From positions 1 through 10,991 of the forward strand of contig JANDJZ010001518.1 of assembly GCA_027943245.1 (NCBI GenBank): a stretch of DNA of 10,991 nt. The letters run 5' to 3'. Shown here in pieces: positions 7,843 through 10,991 of this stretch (position 1 is the first letter of the stretch; each line of letters opens with the position of its first letter). The notes below the pieces were generated by a model that worked only from the letters and a program-made list of their open reading frames with translations, searched no databases and was not told where the DNA came from. Source of the DNA: Acanthamoeba sp. SK_2022b. Taxonomy: Eukaryota; Discosea; Longamoebia; Acanthamoebidae. The position numbers were made by a program, and so were the translations under genes.

Positions 7843-7976
7843 GTTACATAGGAGTTGTAAAGGGGTTGCATTGTGGTTACATAGAGGTTACATAGGAGTG
7901 GCACAAGGGGTTTCAAATGGTGTTGCATAGGGGTTACATACGAGTTGCATAAAGGTTACATAGGAGTTGAGAGGGT
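7843..7976 (+). repeat. 11-bp GTTACATAGGA minisatellite
   Basis: Twelve units begin at 7843, 7854, 7865, 7876, 7887, 7898, 7910, 7922, 7933, 7944, 7955 and 7966. Ten are 11 bp and two are 12 bp. The consensus is GTTRCATAGGA; variants include GTTGTAAAGGG and GTTTCAAATGGT. It is compositionally distinct from the G/T array on its left but keeps the same unit length. Confidence 0.88.
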
Positions 7977-7987
7977 ATTGTGTGCTG

Positions 7988-8190
7988 TGGGGCATGTTGT
8001 GTAGGTCATGTAGGTCATGTTGGGCATGTTGAGGGCATGTTGTGGGCATGTTGTGAGTCATGTAGGGGTCATGTAGGGGATGTTGTGGGACATGTTGTGG
8101 CCATGTTGTGGGGTCATGTAGGGGGTGTTGTGGGGCAACGTTGTGGCCATGTTGTAGGGCATGTTGTGGGTCAAGTTGTGGCCATGTTGT
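7988..8190 (+). repeat. CATGTTGTGGG minisatellite
   Basis: About 18 units of 9-13 bp are built on GGCATGTTGTG and GTCATGTAGGG, with 11 bp the commonest spacing. Variants include GGCCATGTTGTG and a single GGCAACGTTGTG. The array passes directly into G/T-rich units on its right. Confidence 0.82.
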
Positions 8191-8440
8191 GGTGATGTGG
8201 TGGTGGTGTTATGGTGATGTTGTGGCGATGTGGTGGTGATGGTGTTGTGGTGGTGTTGTGATGGAGTTGTGGTGATGTTGTGATGGTGATGTGCTGGTGG
8301 TGATGGTGTGGTGTTGTGATGGTGTTGTGAAGGTGTTGTGATGGTGTTGTGCTGGTGTTGTGATGGTGTTATACTGGTGTGTTGTGCTGGTGTGGTGATG
8401 TTGTGGTGGCGTTGTGATGGTGTGGTGCTGGTGTTGTGTT

Positions 8441-8508
8441 GGTTGTGGTTGTGGTTGTGGTTGTGGTTGTGGTTGTGGTTGTGGTTGTGGTTGTGGTTGT
8501 GGTTGTGG
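8441..8508 (+). repeat. (GGTTGT)n hexamer microsatellite
   Basis: About 11 uninterrupted GGTTGT copies over 68 bases with no mismatch. It is the purest simple repeat in the window, so it is probably young and length-variable. It is not a TTAGGG telomere sequence. Confidence 0.93.
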
Positions 8509-8994
8509 TGCTGTGGTGGTGTGGTGATGCTGTGGTGGTGTGTTGTGGTGGTGATGTGGTGATGAGGTGGTGATGTTGTGGTGATGATGTAGTGGTGTGG
8601 TGTTGTGGAGTTGTTGTGGTGGAGTTGTGGTGCTGGTGTGGTGGTATTGTGCTGTTTTGGTGATGGTGGTGGTGTTATGATGGTGTGGTGATGGTGTTGT
8701 GATGGTGTTGTGGTGATGGTGTTGTGATGGTGTTGTGGTGATGGTGTTGTGGTGGTGGTGATGGTGTGGTGGTGGTGTGGTGATGGAGTTGTGATGGTGT
8801 GGTGATGGTGTGGTGATGGTGTGGTGTTGTGGTGCTGTTGTTGTGATGGTGTTGTGGTGGTGATGGTGGTTGTGGTGGTGATGGTGTTGTGGTGCTGTTG
8901 TTGTGATGGTGTGATGGTGGTGGTGATGGTGATGGTGATGGTGTTGTGATGGTGTTGTGGTGATGGTGTGATGGTGTGGTGGTGTGATGGTGTG

Positions 8995-9036
8995 GTGATG
9001 GTGATAGTGATGGTGATGGTGATGGTGATGGTGATG
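8995..9036 (+). repeat. (GATGGT)n hexamer microsatellite
   Basis: Consecutive GATGGT copies with one GATAGT variant near 9003. A shorter run of the same hexamer lies at about 8924-8943. Confidence 0.85.
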
Positions 9037-9115
9037 TGATGGTGTGGTGATGGTGATGGTGTTGTGGTGTGATGGTGTGTGACGGTGATGGTGTGGTGAT
9101 GGGGGTGATGGTAGT

Positions 9116-10007
9116 AATAAACTCTAACAAAAATATAAAAAATAGAAGAAATTCGAAATAAATTCAAACAGAAAAAAAAAGAAAATAAAAAGAAAACAAA
9201 AAGAAACTCAAAAGAAATTCAAAGGAAATTCAAAAGAAATTCAAAAGAAATTCAAAAGAAAACAAAAAGAAATTCAAAAGAAAATCAAAAGAAAACAAAA
9301 AGAAATTCAAAAGAAATTCAAAAGAAAACAAAAAGAAATGCAAAAGAAATGCAAAAGAAAATAAAAAGAAAATTAAAAGAAAATCAAAAGAAAACAAAAA
9401 GAAAATCAAACGAAAACAAAAAGAAATTCAAAAGAAATTAAAAGGAAATTCAAAAGAAATTAAAAAGAAAATCAAAAGAAACAAAAAGAAAATAAAAAGA
9501 AAATAAAAAGAAATTCAAAAGAAATTAAAAAGAAAAAAGAAAATTAAAAGAAAACAAAGAAAACAAAAAGAAATTTTAAAAGAAAACAAAAAGAAAACAA
9601 AAAGAAATTCAAATGAAAACAAAAAGAAATGCAAAAGAAAACAAAAAGAAATTCAAAAGAAAATCAAAAGAAAATCAAAAGAAATTAAAAAGAAATTTTA
9701 AAGAAATCCAACAGAAATTCAAAAGAAATTAAAAAGAAACTAAAAAGAAAATAAAAAGAAATTCAAAAGAAAACAAAAAGAAAACAAAAAGAAATTCAAA
9801 GGAAATTAAAAAGAAAATTTAAAAGAAAAGAAAAAGAAATTCAAAAGAAATTAAAATGAAAACAAAAAGAAATTTAAAAGAAATTTAAAAGAAAACAAAA
9901 AGAAATTCAAATTAAAACAAAAAGAAAATAAAAAGAAAATAAAAAGAAAATAAAAAGAAAATAAAAAGAAATTTAAAAGAAATTCAAAGGAAAATAAAAA
10001 GAAATTT
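9116..10007 (+). repeat. A-rich 11-bp minisatellite (GAAATTCAAAA type)
   Basis: After a degenerate start (9116-9180) the array has an 11-bp unit anchored by one G: GAAATTCAAAA, GAAAACAAAAA, GAAAATCAAAA, GAAATTAAAAA and GAAATGCAAAA. The anchor G falls at 9181 and at every 11th base through 9269, which I checked directly; later a few 10- and 12-bp units appear. About 75 units are present. The plus strand is overwhelmingly purine. A-tracts repeated close to one helical turn are known to curve DNA. No open frame or polyadenylation context makes this a gene tail. Confidence 0.92.
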
Positions 10008-10012
10008 CGTCA

Positions 10013-10093
10013 CCCAGGTTACACGTGTCTCCTAGGTTACCAGAGGCGTTTCCTAGGTTACCATATGCGTTTCCTAGGTTACCATGATTTCTG
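10013..10093 (+). repeat. four ~21-bp CCTAGGTTACC repeats
   Basis: Units start at 10013 (CCCAGGTTACAC variant, 18 bp), 10031, 10052 and 10073. The middle two are exactly 21 bp and end in GCGTTT; the last diverges after CCTAGGTTACCAT. Each full unit carries the palindrome CCTAGG. This short array separates the A-rich array from the 154-bp satellite. Confidence 0.85.
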
Positions 10094-10095
10094 GA

Positions 10096-10684
10096 TTCCT
10101 ATACACGGTCGTGTTGTCCAGGCCGAGAGGCGTCGTTTGGCCCGGTTAGCACGCTTCTTGCTATCCATACAAGCGAGAAAAACCACATTCTTTGTTTTTA
10201 GGTCCGATTTCAACCCAATTTTCAATCCTCGAATTTTTGCTGCAAGCTTTTGGCCTATCTGACCATGCTATCGTGTTGCCCACGTTGAGAGGCGTCGTTT
10301 GGCCCGGTTAGAACGCTTCTAGCTATCAGTACAAGCGAGAAAAACCACAATCTTTGTGTTTAGGGACGATATCGGCCCAGTCTCCAATCCAGATGTCAGT
10401 TTTGAGCAAATCTGACCATGCCATCGTGTTGCCCACGTTGCGAGGCGTCATTTGGCCCGGTTAGAACGCTTCCAGCTATCTGAACAAGCGAGTCAAACCA
10501 CAATTTTTGTTTGCTTTGCCCTCATTTCAGAACAACCCCCCACCCTGATCGTTTTTTGCGCAAATCTGACCATGCCATCGTGTTGCCCACGTTGCGAGGC
10601 GTCGTTTGGCCCGGTTAGAACGCTTCCAGCTATCTGAACAAGTACAATTTTTGTTTGTTTTGCCCTCAATTCAGCACAACTCAT
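10096..10684 (+). repeat. CpG-containing satellite, four ~154-bp units
   Basis: Units lie at about 10096-10257 (162 bp), 10258-10410 (153), 10411-10564 (154) and 10565-10684 (truncated). The conserved core TGGCCCGGTTAGAACGCTTC is flanked by GAGGCGTC and, in units 1-3, CAAGCGAG with an A-rich stretch, then TTTGTTT. Units 3 and 4 differ at one base (10450 A versus 10604 G) over 82 bp (10407-10488 versus 10561-10642); unit 1 is the most diverged. Unit 4 lacks 10 bp after CAAG. Unlike the rest of the window, it has mixed base composition and many CpG. Short open frames here (10065-10262 plus, 10452-10637 plus, 10493-10684 minus) merely translate repeat copies. I do not recognise the family. Confidence 0.9.
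10290..10318 (+). other. short hairpin conserved in each satellite unit
   Basis: In unit 2, AGGCGT (10290-10295) pairs with ACGCTT (10313-10318), with one G-T wobble, around the TTTGGCCCGG loop. The same arms and loop occur in the other three units. Confidence 0.6.
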
Positions 10685-10693
10685 TACCCTAGG

Positions 10694-10991
10694 TGGGTTG
10701 GTTGATTGGTAACCGGAGAATAGGGAGGTTGATTGGGAGGTTGGGAGGTTGATTGGTAGGTTGGGTGGTTGATTGGGAGGTTGGGAGGTTGATTGGGTGG
10801 TTGATTGGGAGGTTGGGAGGTTGATTGGGAGGTTGATTGGGTGGTTGATTGGGTGTTGGGGAGTTGGTTGGGAGGTTGATTGGGAGGTTGGGGAGTTGAT
10901 TGGGAGGTTGGGAGGTTGATTGGTTGGTTGGGGAGTTGGTTGGGAGGTTGATTGTAGGTTGGTAGGTTGATTGGGAGGTTGATTGGGAGAT
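10694..10991 (+). repeat. G-rich GGTTGATTGGGA / GGTTGGGA minisatellite
   Basis: Modular 4-base words (GGTT, GATT, GGGA) combine into 12-bp and 8-bp units, often alternating as a 20-bp unit, for example around 10725-10790. A GGTAACCGGAGAATAG interruption lies at 10708-10723. The array continues past the window end. Repeated GGG and GG runs with short loops make the plus strand a quadruplex candidate. Confidence 0.88.

Larger units (their letters stand above)
8191..9115 (+). repeat. G/T-rich 11-bp minisatellite, fifth block
   Basis: GTGATGTTGTGG and TGATGGTGTTG units continue, enclosing two hexamer runs (8441-8508 and 8995-9036). A minus-strand frame of 369 codons spans about 8058-9167. It is almost entirely His, Thr, Pro, Ser and Asn because TCA, TTA and CTA are rare on the plus strand. 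It has no domain, and a parallel frame is open in another phase, so I do not call it a gene. Confidence 0.88.

Noticed and set aside
8441..8508. Telomeric or interstitial telomeric repeat
   Set aside because: GGTTGT is not a telomere unit that I know, and no TTAGGG, TTTAGGG or TTAGG run occurs in the window.
8058..9167. 369-codon minus-strand frame, the longest in the window
   Set aside because: It runs from the A-rich array through G/T minisatellite and hexamer runs into the CATG array. Its residues simply translate each repeat in turn (for example alternating Asn-His over the GGTTGT run).
10065..10684. Short frames within the 154-bp satellite
   Set aside because: They begin and end inside repeat copies. 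The peptide AKQTKIV appears twice because the DNA is duplicated, not because of a protein repeat. No start signal or conserved frame is seen.
10096..10684. tRNA-derived SINE with a Pol III B box (GGTTAGAAC resembles GGTTCGANTCC)
   Set aside because: The match is weak, no A box lies at the right distance, there is no poly-A or simple-repeat tail, and the units are in head-to-tail tandem.
10013..10684. CRISPR-like array
   Set aside because: The 21-bp repeats have no spacers, and the 154-bp units are homologous throughout instead of having unique spacers. No cas-like gene is present, and the context is eukaryotic repeat DNA.

Overview
The window contains no gene that I can support. It is a chain of tandem-repeat arrays (minisatellites, microsatellites and one short satellite) that abut with almost no unique DNA between them. 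The density, the variety of arrays, the 154-bp satellite and the total absence of gene-like reading frames point to a repeat-rich eukaryotic chromosome, most likely an animal. The sequence does not let me name the clade. There is no TTAGGG-type telomere, no recognisable transposon gene and no RNA gene.

Layout. Bases 1-9115 are a G/T-rich minisatellite family with an 11-bp unit (TGATGGTGTTG and variants). Three blocks within it are inverted and read as A/C-rich on the plus strand: about 2794-3382, 3456-4390 and 6022-6170. Several sub-arrays are embedded in it: a CAG(GTG)n array (1487-1886), an 11-bp GTTACATAGGA array (7843-7976), a CATGTTGTGG array (7988-8190), a pure GGTTGT hexamer run (8441-8508) and a GATGGT hexamer run (8995-9036). 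Bases 9116-10007 are an A-rich 11-bp array (GAAATTCAAAA type). Bases 10013-10093 hold four ~21-bp CCTAGGTTACC units. Bases 10096-10684 are a CpG-containing satellite of four units of about 154 bp. From 10694 to the window end runs a G-rich 8/12-bp array (GGTTGATTGGGA / GGTTGGGA).

Three things stand out. First, four arrays with unrelated base composition share the same 11-bp spacing, strictly so over long runs. Second, each of the six G/T to A/C strand switches lies on a local fold-back inverted repeat, and two of the three A/C-to-G/T switches are centred on CAATTG. Third, several exact tandem duplications of 69-99 bp show recent expansion, two of them offset by multiples of 11 bp (44 and 110).

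The long open frames, mainly on the minus strand and rich in His/Thr/Pro/Ser, follow from base composition and are not annotated as genes. Both window ends lie inside arrays, so the true array lengths are unknown. Arrays of this kind are also prone to assembly error, and the structural findings should be read with that in mind.
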